From: an uncultured Clostridia bacterium
Lineage (GTDB): Bacteria > Bacillota > Clostridia > TANB77 > CAG-465
Assembly: GCA_934169925.1 (NCBI GenBank)
Contig: CAKPOO010000002.1
Span: 150,004-214,003, forward strand
Direction of reading: 5' to 3'
Length of the DNA: 64,000 nucleotides
The first letter of the stretch is position 1. Each line of letters opens with the position of its first letter. Below are positions 24,874-33,972 of this stretch, piece by piece. Below the pieces are notes generated by a model. The model ran no database searches. It was not told the DNA's origin and saw only the letters and a program-made list of their open reading frames with translations. Position numbers and translations under genes: made by a program.

Positions 24874-26832
24874 ATGGGAGAAAAAGAAGAAATTAAAAAA
24901 ACAACTTCAACTAATTCAAAAAGAAAAGTAAATAATCATAGTGATTATAAGAAAAATGTTGAAGTAAAAAAGAAAACTACTAGAAATACAACCAAAAGTT
25001 TATCTAGTAGATTAAAAAAAGATACGAAAAAAGTTTTAACAAAAAATAGTGATGTGAAAGTAGAATTTACAAACATTGAAAATTCACTTGTAGAAGTAAA
25101 AAATAAATTAGTAAAAACAAAAAATAATATGCCTACTATATTTAAAAAACCTAAATTAAAAATTATTCCTTTAGGTGGAATGAATGAAATAGGTAAAAAC
25201 TTAACAGTTTTTGAATATGAAAATGAAATTGTTATTATAGACTGTGGGCTTGCTTTTCCAGAAGATGATATGTTAGGTGTAGATATTGTTATACCTGATA
25301 CTACATATTTAGAAAAAAATAAAGATAAAATAAAAGCTTTACTTATAACACATGGACATGAGGATCATATTGGTGCAATACCATATTTTTTAAAGAAATT
25401 TAATGTACCTGTATATGGTACAAAATTAACACTAGGACTTATAAAAAATAAACTTATAGAACATAATTTAGAAAAAACAACAACTTTAAAATGTGTAAAA
25501 GCAGGAGATGTGGTTAAATTTAAACATTTTAAAGCTGAATTTATCAGAATGACACACTCAATTGCTGATTCTGTTGGTATAGCTTTAACAACTCCATATG
25601 GAATTATTTTTCATACAGGAGATTTTAAAGTAGATTATACACCACTTGATGGTGAACCAATGGACTTTATGAGAGTAGCAGAGCTTGGTAGACAAGGTAT
25701 TTTAATGGTACTTGCTGATAGTACAAATGCTTTAAGACCAGGGTATACAATGTCTGAGATAACAGTTGGAAAAGAATTTGATAAAATATTTACTAATTGT
25801 ACAAAAAGAATTATTGTTGCAACATTTGCTTCAAATATTCATAGAATGCAACAAATTATTAATTCTGCAGTAAAATGTAATAGAAAAGTAACTGTTGTTG
25901 GTAGAAGTATGTTAAATGTACTTCAAGTTTCTCAAGAATTAGGATATATTACAATGCCTGAAGGAACTTTAATTGATGTTGATAAAATAGGAATGTATAA
26001 CCCAGAACAATTAGTTATTATAACTACTGGTTCACAAGGTGAACCTATGGCAGCACTTTCTAGAATGTCATCAGGTGAGCACAAAAAAGTTCAAATTACA
26101 CCAGATGATTTAGTTATTTTTTCATCTTCACCAATACCAGGAAATGAGAAATCTGTAGGTAGAGTAATAGATGAACTTGAAAAATTAGGTGCAGAAATTA
26201 TATATAACCAACTTGCTGATGTTCATGTTTCAGGTCATGCTTGTCAAGAAGAATTAAAATTGTTATTGAGTTTAACAAAACCAAAATATTTTATGCCAGT
26301 TCATGGTGAATATAGATTCTTGAAAAAACATGGAGAATTGGCAGTAAGTGTTGGTGTTGATAAGAATAATATTTTCTTAATGTCTAACGGTAGTTGCTTA
26401 GAAATTGATGATGAGGGTGCAAAAATTGCAAATCAAGTTCCATCAGGAATGGTACTTGTTGATGGTCTTGGAGTTGGAGACGTTGGAAATATAGTTATTC
26501 GTGATAGACAATTATTATCTGAAAATGGTGTTATAATTGTTGTTGTAACACTTGATAGAAGAACAGCAAAAGTTGTTTCTGGCCCAGATATTGTAACACG
26601 TGGATTTGTATATGTAAGAGAAAATGAAGATTTAGTAGAAGAAATTAGGGATGTTGCAAGAGATGAATTAGAAAGATGTGACAAGGAAGATGTTAGAGAA
26701 TGGTCTAATATTAAAGCTGCATTAAGAGAATCAATTATGAAATATGTTTTCATAAAAACAAAACGTCAACCTATGATTTTACCAATTCTTATGGATATAG
26801 ATTTTGAAAGACAAAATCCAAACAAAAAGTAA
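24874..26832 (+). CDS. rnj: Ribonuclease J
   Basis: A 652-residue beta-CASP metallo-beta-lactamase nuclease with endo- and 5'-exonuclease activity in mRNA decay and rRNA maturation. A Lys/Thr/Ser-rich N-terminal extension of about 85 residues precedes the catalytic core, which begins LKIIPLGGMNEIGKN. Motifs: THGHEDHIGA metal site, TGDFKVDYTPLDG, LADSTNA, STFASNIHR-like ATFASNIHRMQ, IITTGSQGEPMAAL, HVSGHA and FMPVHGEYRFL. The C-terminal domain (GVIIVVVTLDRR, SGPDIVTRGFVYV) is complete. GAAGGGAAG precedes the ATG. The extension is longer than in B. subtilis RNase J1 and may bind RNA. Monocistronic, with a long leader. Confidence 0.94.
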   Translation: MGEKEEIKKTTSTNSKRKVNNHSDYKKNVEVKKKTTRNTTKSLSSRLKKDTKKVLTKNSDVKVEFTNIENSLVEVKNKLVKTKNNMPTIFKKPKLKIIPLGGMNEIGKNLTVFEYENEIVIIDCGLAFPEDDMLGVDIVIPDTTYLEKNKDKIKALLITHGHEDHIGAIPYFLKKFNVPVYGTKLTLGLIKNKLIEHNLEKTTTLKCVKAGDVVKFKHFKAEFIRMTHSIADSVGIALTTPYGIIFHTGDFKVDYTPLDGEPMDFMRVAELGRQGILMVLADSTNALRPGYTMSEITVGKEFDKIFTNCTKRIIVATFASNIHRMQQIINSAVKCNRKVTVVGRSMLNVLQVSQELGYITMPEGTLIDVDKIGMYNPEQLVIITTGSQGEPMAALSRMSSGEHKKVQITPDDLVIFSSSPIPGNEKSVGRVIDELEKLGAEIIYNQLADVHVSGHACQEELKLLLSLTKPKYFMPVHGEYRFLKKHGELAVSVGVDKNNIFLMSNGSCLEIDDEGAKIANQVPSGMVLVDGLGVGDVGNIVIRDRQLLSENGVIIVVVTLDRRTAKVVSGPDIVTRGFVYVRENEDLVEEIRDVARDELERCDKEDVREWSNIKAALRESIMKYVFIKTKRQPMILPILMDIDFERQNPNKK

Positions 26833-26851
26833 AATAATAAAGAAAGTTACA

Positions 26852-26893
26852 AATAAGCAAAAAAAGTAATTAAAAAAGCTTTTTTTGCTTATT
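26852..26893 (+). terminator. Hairpin terminator of the RNase J gene
   Basis: Arms AATAAGCAAAAAAAG and CTTTTTTTGCTTATT. Confidence 0.7.
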
Positions 26894-26907
26894 ATTGTTA
26901 TTTTTTC

Positions 26908-26936
26908 TTGAATTTTTACTCATACTAGTGTAAAAT
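26908..26936 (+). promoter_or_regulatory. Sigma-A promoter of gltX
   Basis: TTGAAT, 17 bases, TAAAAT, about 40 bases before the start. No T-box leader is present. Confidence 0.6.
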
Positions 26937-26976
26937 TGATAGTGCGTTAATTAAGAATAATGAAAGGAAGAAAATT

Positions 26977-28683
26977 ATGGATAAAGATTATGAAAGAAAA
27001 TGTTATGAACTTGCATATTTAATATTTCCAGATGTTTTTGAAACAGTAGATGATTTAGAAATAAAATATCCTGAAAGAAATTTAAATATTGGTGCAAAAG
27101 TTACTCGTTTTGCTCCAAGTCCAACAGGATTTTTACATACAGGTGCATTGTTCATGGCTCTTGTAAATAAAAAAATGGCTGAACAATCAGATGGAGTTTT
27201 TTATTTAAGAATTGAAGATACAGATTCAAAAAGAGAAGTTCCTGGAAGTGTTAAGTTATTTACAGATGAACTAAAAGCTTTTGGACTTAGTCCAATGGAA
27301 GGTGTAGTATCAGAAGATAAACAAGAAGGTTTTTATGGACCATATAAACAAAGTCAAAGAGCAGATATCTATAGAATATGTGCTAAACATTTAGTTGAAA
27401 AAGGTCTTGCATATCCATGTTTTTGTACTCCTGAAAAACTTGCTGCAACTCATGAAGCACAAGAAAAAAATAAAATTGTTCCAGGATATTATGGAGTTTA
27501 TGCTACTTGTAGAAATATTTCAATAGATGAATCTATCAGAAGAGTAAAAGCAGGTGAACCATATATTTTACGTTTTAGATCTTCTGGATCACATTTAAAT
27601 AAAACATCATTTATAGATGGTGCAAGAGGAAAAATAGAACTTGCAGAAAATGATCAAGATGTTGTTTTAATTAAAGGAGATGGACTTCCAACATATCATT
27701 TTGCACATGTTTGTGATGATCATTTTATGAGAACTACACATGTTGTAAGAGGAGAAGAATGGATTCCTTCTGTTCCAATACATTTAGAGTTATTCAAAGC
27801 TATGGGATTTGAAGCACCAACTTATGTACATTGTCCACTTATAATGGTAAAAGATGGAAATTCAAGACGTAAATTAAGTAAAAGAAAAGATAAAGAAGCA
27901 GCTGTTTCTTTCTTCTTAAAATCAGGTTATCCAGTAGAAGGGGTTATTGAATACTTAATGACTATATTAAATTCTGATTTTGAAATGTGGAGAAATAAAA
28001 ATAAAGATGCGGATATATCAGAATTTGAATTTAAATTAAATAAATTAAGTTCTGCAGGCTCATTACTTGATATTCCAAAGCTTAATGATGTAAGTAAAGA
28101 AATTATAGCTAAAATGGATAGTAAAGAAGTTTTAAAAAGAGTACTTGAGTGGTCTAAAGAATATGATGAATCTTTAAATGATATTTTGAATAATGATTTA
28201 GAATATGCAAGAAAAGTTTTTGCTATAGAACGTGATGGTGCAAAAAAAATACGTAAAGATATATTTAAATGGGAAGATATTATTCCAACATTTTTCTATT
28301 TCTTTGATGAGTTATATCAAGACGAAATTAATAAAAATGGATATCAATTTGACGCTGTTGTTAGTAAAGAAGATTCAAAATTAAGTGTAGAAGATACTAA
28401 AAAAGTATTGAAAAAATATATCGAAGTATATAATCATGATGAAGATAAGGAAGCTTGGTTTAATACAGTAAAATCAGCTGCAAATTCTCTTGGATATTGT
28501 ACTGATATGAAAGAATATAAACAAAATCCAGATAAATATATTGGAAGTACAGCAGATTTTACAGGTGTTATCCGTATGGCTTTAACAAATAGAAAAAATT
28601 CACCTGATATATACCAAATAATGCAACTTCTAGGTAAAGAAAAAACTTTAAAAAGATTTGAAGATGCTTTAAAAAATATATAA
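26977..28683 (+). CDS. gltX: Glutamyl-tRNA synthetase, N-terminally extended form
   Basis: A 568-residue class I synthetase charging tRNA-Glu. A helical extension of about 40 residues comes before the Rossmann start VTRFAPSPTGFLHTGAL; the HIGH signature reads H54-T55-G56. Further markers are FYLRIEDTDSKREV, GPYKQSQRADIY, YPCFCTPEKL, GDGLPTYHFAHVCDDH, THVVRGEEWIPSVPIH and the KMSKS equivalent RRKLSKRKD near residue 300. The C-terminal anticodon-binding helical domain is long. The product exceeds the usual 485-500 residues but matches a longer Clostridia subtype as I recall it. No second gltX or gatCAB gene is visible here. Confidence 0.92.
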   Translation: MDKDYERKCYELAYLIFPDVFETVDDLEIKYPERNLNIGAKVTRFAPSPTGFLHTGALFMALVNKKMAEQSDGVFYLRIEDTDSKREVPGSVKLFTDELKAFGLSPMEGVVSEDKQEGFYGPYKQSQRADIYRICAKHLVEKGLAYPCFCTPEKLAATHEAQEKNKIVPGYYGVYATCRNISIDESIRRVKAGEPYILRFRSSGSHLNKTSFIDGARGKIELAENDQDVVLIKGDGLPTYHFAHVCDDHFMRTTHVVRGEEWIPSVPIHLELFKAMGFEAPTYVHCPLIMVKDGNSRRKLSKRKDKEAAVSFFLKSGYPVEGVIEYLMTILNSDFEMWRNKNKDADISEFEFKLNKLSSAGSLLDIPKLNDVSKEIIAKMDSKEVLKRVLEWSKEYDESLNDILNNDLEYARKVFAIERDGAKKIRKDIFKWEDIIPTFFYFFDELYQDEINKNGYQFDAVVSKEDSKLSVEDTKKVLKKYIEVYNHDEDKEAWFNTVKSAANSLGYCTDMKEYKQNPDKYIGSTADFTGVIRMALTNRKNSPDIYQIMQLLGKEKTLKRFEDALKNI

Positions 28684-28699
28684 CGTGTAATTTTTTATG

Positions 28700-28730
28700 A
28701 GGATAGATTTTGATCTATCTTCTTTTTTTA
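28700..28730 (+). terminator. Intrinsic terminator of gltX
   Basis: Arms GATAGAT and ATCTATC followed by TTCT7. Confidence 0.8.
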
Positions 28731-28736
28731 TTTTAT

Positions 28737-28765
28737 TTGATAATTGTTTTTTTTTATGTTAGTAT
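28737..28765 (+). promoter_or_regulatory. Possible promoter of the phosphatase-Fic operon
   Basis: TTGATA, 17 bases, TAGTAT. Weak -10. Confidence 0.35.
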
Positions 28766-28781
28766 TTAACTGGTGATAAAT

Positions 28782-29969
28782 ATGATTAAAAACTTAGAAA
28801 AGAATGTGAAAAAAATTGAAGAATATTTAGAATACAAAAAAAATCAAACAATAGATATAGTTGATTTAGTTAACTATTTTGCATATAAAAATGGTGTAAA
28901 AATAAAATTTAACGATAAAATGACAAGAATTGATAATATTGTAAATCCAAAGCAAAATATAGTTTTTATACTTGTAGATGGAATGGGTGCATATAAAGTG
29001 GCAAATTTAGATGATAAATCTATTTTAAAGCAAAATATAAAAGCTGCAATTCAAACTGTAAATCCAACTTCAACAGCTTGTGTTTTAACAACAGTTGCAA
29101 CTGGTAAATATCCATCAGAACATGGTATACTTGGATGGTGGAATTATAGTAAAGAAAATAATATTAGCTATTATCCATTACTTTTTTTAGAAAATAAAAC
29201 AGGAAAAAGTTTAGAAGAAAAAGGATATAAAATGAAAGACTTTTTTAAATATAACAGTCTTTTTGAAAAATATAATAAAGATGTAAATATTTATATGAAA
29301 AGAACAATTATTGAATCTAATTATTCTAAATATTTTTCTGGTAAAAAAGCAAAAAGACATGGAGTTTACTCAATAAAAGATGGGTTTGATAAGATTATAA
29401 AAAATATAAATGAACAAAGTAAAGCATCTTTTAATTATTTTTATATTAGTGGTTTAGATGATGTATCACATAAATATGGTATGGATAGTTATGAAGCGTT
29501 AGGGATAATTAAAGAGGTGGAAGAAGGAATTCAAAAAATTTCAAGAATTTGTAATGATACAACAATTGTAGTAACTGCAGATCATGGCCAAATTAATATG
29601 TCTAAACATTTATATTTAAATCAAAATAATGATTATACTAAATATTTTTATGCAGCTCCAAGTATAGATACAAGGATTATAAGCTTTTTTGTAAAAGAAG
29701 AATGTAAGAATGAGTTTGAAGAAATGTTTTCTAATGAATTTTTTGAAGATATTGTACTTTTAACAAAAGATGAATTTTTAAAATATGCATTTATTGGAGA
29801 TGAGTATTCAAAATATGCTTTAAATTCTATAGGTGAATATATAGGAATCGTCGTAACTGATAAATTCTTAATAGCAGATACAGTAAATCTTGAAGATTAT
29901 ATGTCAACAAAAGGCAATCATTCTGGAATTACAAAAGAAGAAACTACAATTCCTTTAATTGTTATATAG
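28782..29969 (+). CDS. Alkaline phosphatase superfamily phosphodiesterase/phosphatase
   Basis: A 395-residue cytoplasmic enzyme of the type I phosphodiesterase/nucleotide pyrophosphatase group. The two-metal site is laid out as expected: VDGMG (Asp), the nucleophile segment PTSTACVLTTVATGKYPSEHGI, SGLDDVSHKYG, TADHGQ and GNHSGIT. There is no signal peptide, so it acts inside the cell; the substrate is unknown. A GTG three codons upstream is part of the GGTGAT ribosome site, so ATG 28782 is chosen. The antitoxin and Fic genes follow within 10 and 11 bases, so all three are likely one transcript. Confidence 0.8.
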   Translation: MIKNLEKNVKKIEEYLEYKKNQTIDIVDLVNYFAYKNGVKIKFNDKMTRIDNIVNPKQNIVFILVDGMGAYKVANLDDKSILKQNIKAAIQTVNPTSTACVLTTVATGKYPSEHGILGWWNYSKENNISYYPLLFLENKTGKSLEEKGYKMKDFFKYNSLFEKYNKDVNIYMKRTIIESNYSKYFSGKKAKRHGVYSIKDGFDKIIKNINEQSKASFNYFYISGLDDVSHKYGMDSYEALGIIKEVEEGIQKISRICNDTTIVVTADHGQINMSKHLYLNQNNDYTKYFYAAPSIDTRIISFFVKEECKNEFEEMFSNEFFEDIVLLTKDEFLKYAFIGDEYSKYALNSIGEYIGIVVTDKFLIADTVNLEDYMSTKGNHSGITKEETTIPLIVI

Positions 29970-29978
29970 GTGATATTT

Positions 29979-30152
29979 ATGGATGATAGAGAAAAAATGT
30001 TAAGCTATATTAGTGCTAGTGTTGGAATGGAAAATCAATTTCTTGATGAGGGTGACTTAAAAAATATTAATGATTTTTTAGATAAAAAGATTACAGAAAA
30101 ACAAGCAATTTACAATATAAAGCAAGAATTTAGTAAATATATTGAAAGATAA
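29979..30152 (+). CDS. VbhA-like inhibitory antitoxin of the Fic protein
   Basis: A 57-residue helical protein directly upstream of fic. It contains S14-x-x-x-E18-N19, matching the inhibitory (S/T)xxxE(G/N) motif of class I Fic inhibitors such as VbhA, whose glutamate obstructs ATP binding in the Fic active site. After it comes the pattern of VbhA: a helix, then ...FLDKKITEKQAI...EF, like the ...GEIS.EEL... segment of that family. A GTG three codons upstream overlaps the AGGTGAT ribosome site, so the ATG is preferred. 9 bases after the phosphatase stop and 11 bases before fic. Confidence 0.75.
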   Translation: MDDREKMLSYISASVGMENQFLDEGDLKNINDFLDKKITEKQAIYNIKQEFSKYIER

Positions 30153-30163
30153 TAGGTGGTTTT

Positions 30164-30745
30164 ATGTATAATTCAGTAAATTCAAGATATACATATGAAA
30201 ATTCTGATGTAATAAGAAATAAAATGAATATAAAAGATGAAGAAACTTTAAAAAAGTTTGAAACTAAAATAGTTGCTTTTAAACTTTCAGCTATTAATTT
30301 TAGTAAAATAAAAAGAGATTTTACAGAAAATCATTTTAAAGCAATTCATAAATATCTATTTGACGAGGTATATGATTTTGCAGGTGAATATAGAAATGAA
30401 AATATAACAAAAGAAAATTTTAGATTTTCAGAGTATGAGTATATAGAAGAAAATATTAAGAAAATATTTGAAAAAATTGATGTTAATAATTTAAAAAATA
30501 AAAATTTTGATGAATTAATTTCTTTTATATCAGAAATTATGACAGATTTAAATGTATTACATCCATTTAGAGAGGGAAATGGAAGAACAATTAGAGAGTT
30601 TATAAGAGAACTTCTTGATGAATGTGGATATGAAGTAGACTTTTTAAATGTTGATTACAATTTAATATTAAAAGCAAGCATCCTTGCTGTAATTGATGAT
30701 AAGGAACAAATAAAGCTTTTAAAAGATATAGTTAAAAAGAAATGA
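30164..30745 (+). CDS. fic: Fic domain protein (AMP-transferase, class I toxin)
   Basis: A 193-residue Fic protein. The catalytic loop is HPFREGNGRTIREF, a full match to HxFx(D/E)GNGRxxR, with catalytic H133 and R141. The beta-hairpin flap that positions targets is visible as YDFAGEYRNENITK before it, ending in FRFSEYEYIEENI. Such enzymes transfer AMP from ATP to a target hydroxyl, in toxin cases DNA gyrase and topoisomerase IV; the target here is unknown. The upstream 57-residue gene carries the matching inhibitory motif, so the pair is a toxin-antitoxin module by family knowledge. TAGGTGG is placed before the ATG. Confidence 0.88.
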   Translation: MYNSVNSRYTYENSDVIRNKMNIKDEETLKKFETKIVAFKLSAINFSKIKRDFTENHFKAIHKYLFDEVYDFAGEYRNENITKENFRFSEYEYIEENIKKIFEKIDVNNLKNKNFDELISFISEIMTDLNVLHPFREGNGRTIREFIRELLDECGYEVDFLNVDYNLILKASILAVIDDKEQIKLLKDIVKKK

Positions 30746-30782
30746 TTATAATTGATATTAACATATTTGGAGGAAAAAATTA

Positions 30783-31243
30783 ATGGAAGGTGATTCAGGA
30801 GCTATAAGTTTAATAGGAATAGTATGTGGAATTATATTTGGTTTTCCGTTATCTTTATTAATATGTTTTTTTAAAATGGTTTTTATATCTCCTTTTTTAC
30901 ATTTTAAAATACTTAAAAATGCAGAAAAAAAGGACATGTTGTAAAAGCTGTTTTGGAAAAAACATCAGATGGTGTAAATAAAAATGGATTTAAAGATAGT
31001 AGTAGGCAAATAGGTCTGTATACATACGAATATAACAATAAAAAATATAAAACTCGTTTAGGAAGCGTTATGGAATTACCAAAAGAAATCACACTATATT
31101 TTAATAAAAATCCAAAAAGAGCTGTAGTAAAGTCAGAAGTTGGTTTTTATGATAATCCATTATTTTTATACTATTTAATTTCGGTTTTTATTATAAGTGT
31201 TATTTCAACATATCTACTTGCCTGTGAATTTTTTATAAAATAA
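30783..31243 (+). pseudogene. Frameshifted tandem copy of a DUF3592-like membrane protein
   Basis: The ATG at 30783 has GGAGG upstream and opens a reading frame with two N-terminal hydrophobic segments, ending at a TAA at 30942. From 30929 the -1 frame continues the homology as KGHVVKAVLEKTSDG... to 31243, parallel to the intact protein next to it (KEGHVVKAKLIKASDA...). Both carry IG.YTYEYNNKKYK, ELTLYF..NPKRAV and two C-terminal membrane segments. The switch point is a run of seven A's, read in frame as A-AAA-AAG, the same heptamer that drives programmed -1 frameshifting in E. coli dnaX. Simple decay, a sequencing indel, or real frameshifting are all possible. Confidence 0.7.
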
Positions 31244-31269
31244 TAATATTGAATAATAAGGAGGATAAA

Positions 31270-31746
31270 ATGCAAATTGAATTTGCAATAAAAATTGTAG
31301 TAGCAATAGGAGCAGGTGTGATCTTAGGTATACCATTTACACCTGTAGTTTGTTTAATGAGACATGTTTTTATATTACCATTTATACACAAAAAAATAGT
31401 TGAAAAAGCAAAAAAAGAAGGTCATGTTGTAAAAGCAAAATTGATAAAAGCATCAGATGCTCCAGGAGAAGGAGGTCTTACAGATAGTAGTAGATATATT
31501 GGTGTGTACACATATGAATATAACAATAAAAAATATAAGGTAAGTTTTGAAAGTCAAACACCAATTCAAGAAGAACTTACTTTGTATTTTGAAAGAAATC
31601 CAAAAAGAGCAGTTAGAGAAAGCGCTTTGGGACTACATGAAAGCCCTATACTTTTGTGTTACTTAGTTGCTGTTTTAATGGTAAGTGTTTTTATTTTATT
31701 AAATTTTGATTCTTTGATTTTTGCACAAATTGATATATTTAAATAA
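31270..31746 (+). CDS. DUF3592-like small membrane protein
   Basis: A 158-residue protein with a hydrophobic N-terminus (residues 5-35), a central beta domain (VKAKLIKASDA...SSRYIGVYTYEYNNKKYKVSF...LTLYFERNPKRAV) and a C-terminal membrane pair (about 127-150). The YEYNNKKY and LYFERNPKRA pattern resembles DUF3592 domains (Y.Y.V.G..Y ... V.YDP.NP..A); that is an inference from pattern. It is the intact partner of the frameshifted copy upstream. A TTG seven codons earlier is ignored because AAGGAGG is ideally placed for the ATG at 31270. Confidence 0.7.
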   Translation: MQIEFAIKIVVAIGAGVILGIPFTPVVCLMRHVFILPFIHKKIVEKAKKEGHVVKAKLIKASDAPGEGGLTDSSRYIGVYTYEYNNKKYKVSFESQTPIQEELTLYFERNPKRAVRESALGLHESPILLCYLVAVLMVSVFILLNFDSLIFAQIDIFK

Positions 31747-31785
31747 AATGAAAATATTATATAAATAAAACATAAGAGGGATATA

Positions 31786-33972
31786 ATGGAAATACAAGAA
31801 TTTAAAGAAAAGATCGAAAAAGCTGATGATAAAGTAAAATTTTTTAGTAATAGGGAAAATTATCAAGGCGTAGAACTTAATTTTAAAGAACTTTTAGGTA
31901 TATATGCTTTGTATTTAGATGATGAGCAAAAAAGAGATTTATTTGATTCTGATTTAATAAGATCATCAGAAAAAACACTTAAAAGGTTATTACTTAATAG
32001 TATAAAAGATGAAAGCATTATAAAAGAATTATTATCAGATGAAGATAAAATTAAAGATTTTGATGAATATGATCTTAGTAATTCTTTAAAAAGACTAAGT
32101 GATAATGATAAGATGGAATTTATCAAAAATGAAGATTTTATAAAAAAACATAATTTTTCAAATTTTGAATTAGCAGGAATTATTGGAAGTTTAGAAAAAG
32201 TAAAAGTAGAAAATCTTTTAGAAGATGCAAACTATTTAATAAATGTATGTAATCTTAGTGATTCTGATATTAGTGAACTTATAAAAAATAACATTCCTGA
32301 TGATAAAAAAATAGAAGTAATATCTAAATTTGATATAGATAATTATTACAAAAAAGAGATATTAAAAGATTGTAATGTAGAAATAAAAAAAGAATTTTTA
32401 TTTTCAAATAAAGAATATAATAGTTATAATAAAAAAGACTTAATTAGAACTTTTAGTTCAGATGAAATCGTTGATTTTATTAAAGATGAAAAAAAGTTCT
32501 TGGATGAAAATAAAATTTACCCTTATGATATAATAAAATCATTAAATGATGAAAAACAACGTGAGGTTATAAATAATATAGAAAAAACAAATTTATCACT
32601 TAATGAAAAAAGAGAAATTTTTGCTACTTTAAGTGATAATGTAAAAGAAAGTCTTAATAAAGATGAATTAGCAAACGAATATAAATCTGCTATGGATACA
32701 AAATTTAATGAAGATGGATCAGTAAAACTTGATTTAGATAAAGATGTAAAAGATTATGAAGGACTAGATAGAGTATTATTATTTTACCCTAGAAATTATG
32801 ATTTAAAGAGTAGAAATAAGCTCATGAAAATTTGTAGTGTGTGTAAAGATGCAAGAGTAGAAGCAAGTATAGGAGAAGATGATAATTTATGTTCATTTGC
32901 TTCTACTGGTAAAGAATACGTAGAAGCAGAAACTTGGATTGATAGTGTGTATGAAAAAATAAATCCTGAATATACCGATGTACAAAAGATTGCTATTATT
33001 GATAATGAAATAGGTAAAAAAATAAGTTATAGTCCAGATTTTGATACAGAAGTTTTTAATATAAACTCTTCTAGAGCACTATGGAAAATAATTAGCAGTG
33101 GATATGGTGTATGTAATGGTATTGCAAATATTGAACAATATATGTTAAAAAAAGTTGGTGTAAAATCAGAGCTTATATCATCTGGTTCACATGCTTTTTT
33201 AAAGATTAATGATTTAGAAATTGAAAAGGAAGATAATACAAAAATAAAAGGAAATACAATTTTAGATCCTACTTGGAATTTAACTCCACAAAAATTTGGT
33301 GGAAAGCCAGAACTTTTTTGTATAAATTATGAAGAGGCAAGAAAAAAAGATATTAATCCAAATGGATTAGACCATAACTGCCATAAAAACGATGAACTTT
33401 TAAGTGATGCAAATTTAATGATTGATGATGCTACTTTAAGAAAAATATATAAAAGTGTTAATCTTGCTGATAAAGACGGAAATTTCCCTATAAAAAGTCT
33501 TTATGAAGAATCTGACAAAATAGATAGTTTGTACAAAGATGATGTGTTTTTAAATATTGATGAACAATTAAAATTACTTAAAAGAAAATTTCCTGATTTC
33601 GCAAAATTTCAAAATTCTACAATGCAAATAGTTACAAATTTACTTGGAACTGAGAATATAAAAAGTAAAGTTGATAATATAGTTGTAAAAAGAGTATATG
33701 ATAAAGCTGATGAAAATAAATATCCTGTTTTATATTTATATGCAGTTTCAGAAGAGTTTGGTGAAAAATTTTATTTTGCAGATAAAGAAAATGGTGATTT
33801 TGTAAATTTAAGTTATGATGATTTTACAAATAAATTTGAGTGCTATGAAAGTGATCTTGAAAAAACAAATGGAATTAAACCATGGGATAAAGATAAAGAA
33901 TTTATAGATGAAGAAATAGATTTGGCAGCAAGTTCTGGAAAAGCTGTTGCAGATAAGGGGAATGTTAGATGA
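31786..33972 (+). CDS. Helical-repeat protein with transglutaminase-like domain
   Basis: A 728-residue soluble protein with no signal peptide. Residues 1-310 are short degenerate helical repeats (about 30-45 residues each, with recurring patterns such as DKKIEVISKFDIDNYYKK and DEKQREVINNIEKTNLS), probably an alpha-solenoid. A transglutaminase-like core follows with a complete triad: C443 (SGYGVCNGIANIEQYML), H469 (SGSHAFLKI) and D494 (NTILDPTWNL). About 200 more residues follow. Transglutaminase-fold enzymes can act as proteases, amidases, deamidases or cross-linkers; the substrate here is unknown. The start has AAGAGGG upstream. The stop overlaps the next gene by four bases (ATGA), so the two are translationally coupled. 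Confidence 0.72.
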   Translation: MEIQEFKEKIEKADDKVKFFSNRENYQGVELNFKELLGIYALYLDDEQKRDLFDSDLIRSSEKTLKRLLLNSIKDESIIKELLSDEDKIKDFDEYDLSNSLKRLSDNDKMEFIKNEDFIKKHNFSNFELAGIIGSLEKVKVENLLEDANYLINVCNLSDSDISELIKNNIPDDKKIEVISKFDIDNYYKKEILKDCNVEIKKEFLFSNKEYNSYNKKDLIRTFSSDEIVDFIKDEKKFLDENKIYPYDIIKSLNDEKQREVINNIEKTNLSLNEKREIFATLSDNVKESLNKDELANEYKSAMDTKFNEDGSVKLDLDKDVKDYEGLDRVLLFYPRNYDLKSRNKLMKICSVCKDARVEASIGEDDNLCSFASTGKEYVEAETWIDSVYEKINPEYTDVQKIAIIDNEIGKKISYSPDFDTEVFNINSSRALWKIISSGYGVCNGIANIEQYMLKKVGVKSELISSGSHAFLKINDLEIEKEDNTKIKGNTILDPTWNLTPQKFGGKPELFCINYEEARKKDINPNGLDHNCHKNDELLSDANLMIDDATLRKIYKSVNLADKDGNFPIKSLYEESDKIDSLYKDDVFLNIDEQLKLLKRKFPDFAKFQNSTMQIVTNLLGTENIKSKVDNIVVKRVYDKADENKYPVLYLYAVSEEFGEKFYFADKENGDFVNLSYDDFTNKFECYESDLEKTNGIKPWDKDKEFIDEEIDLAASSGKAVADKGNVR

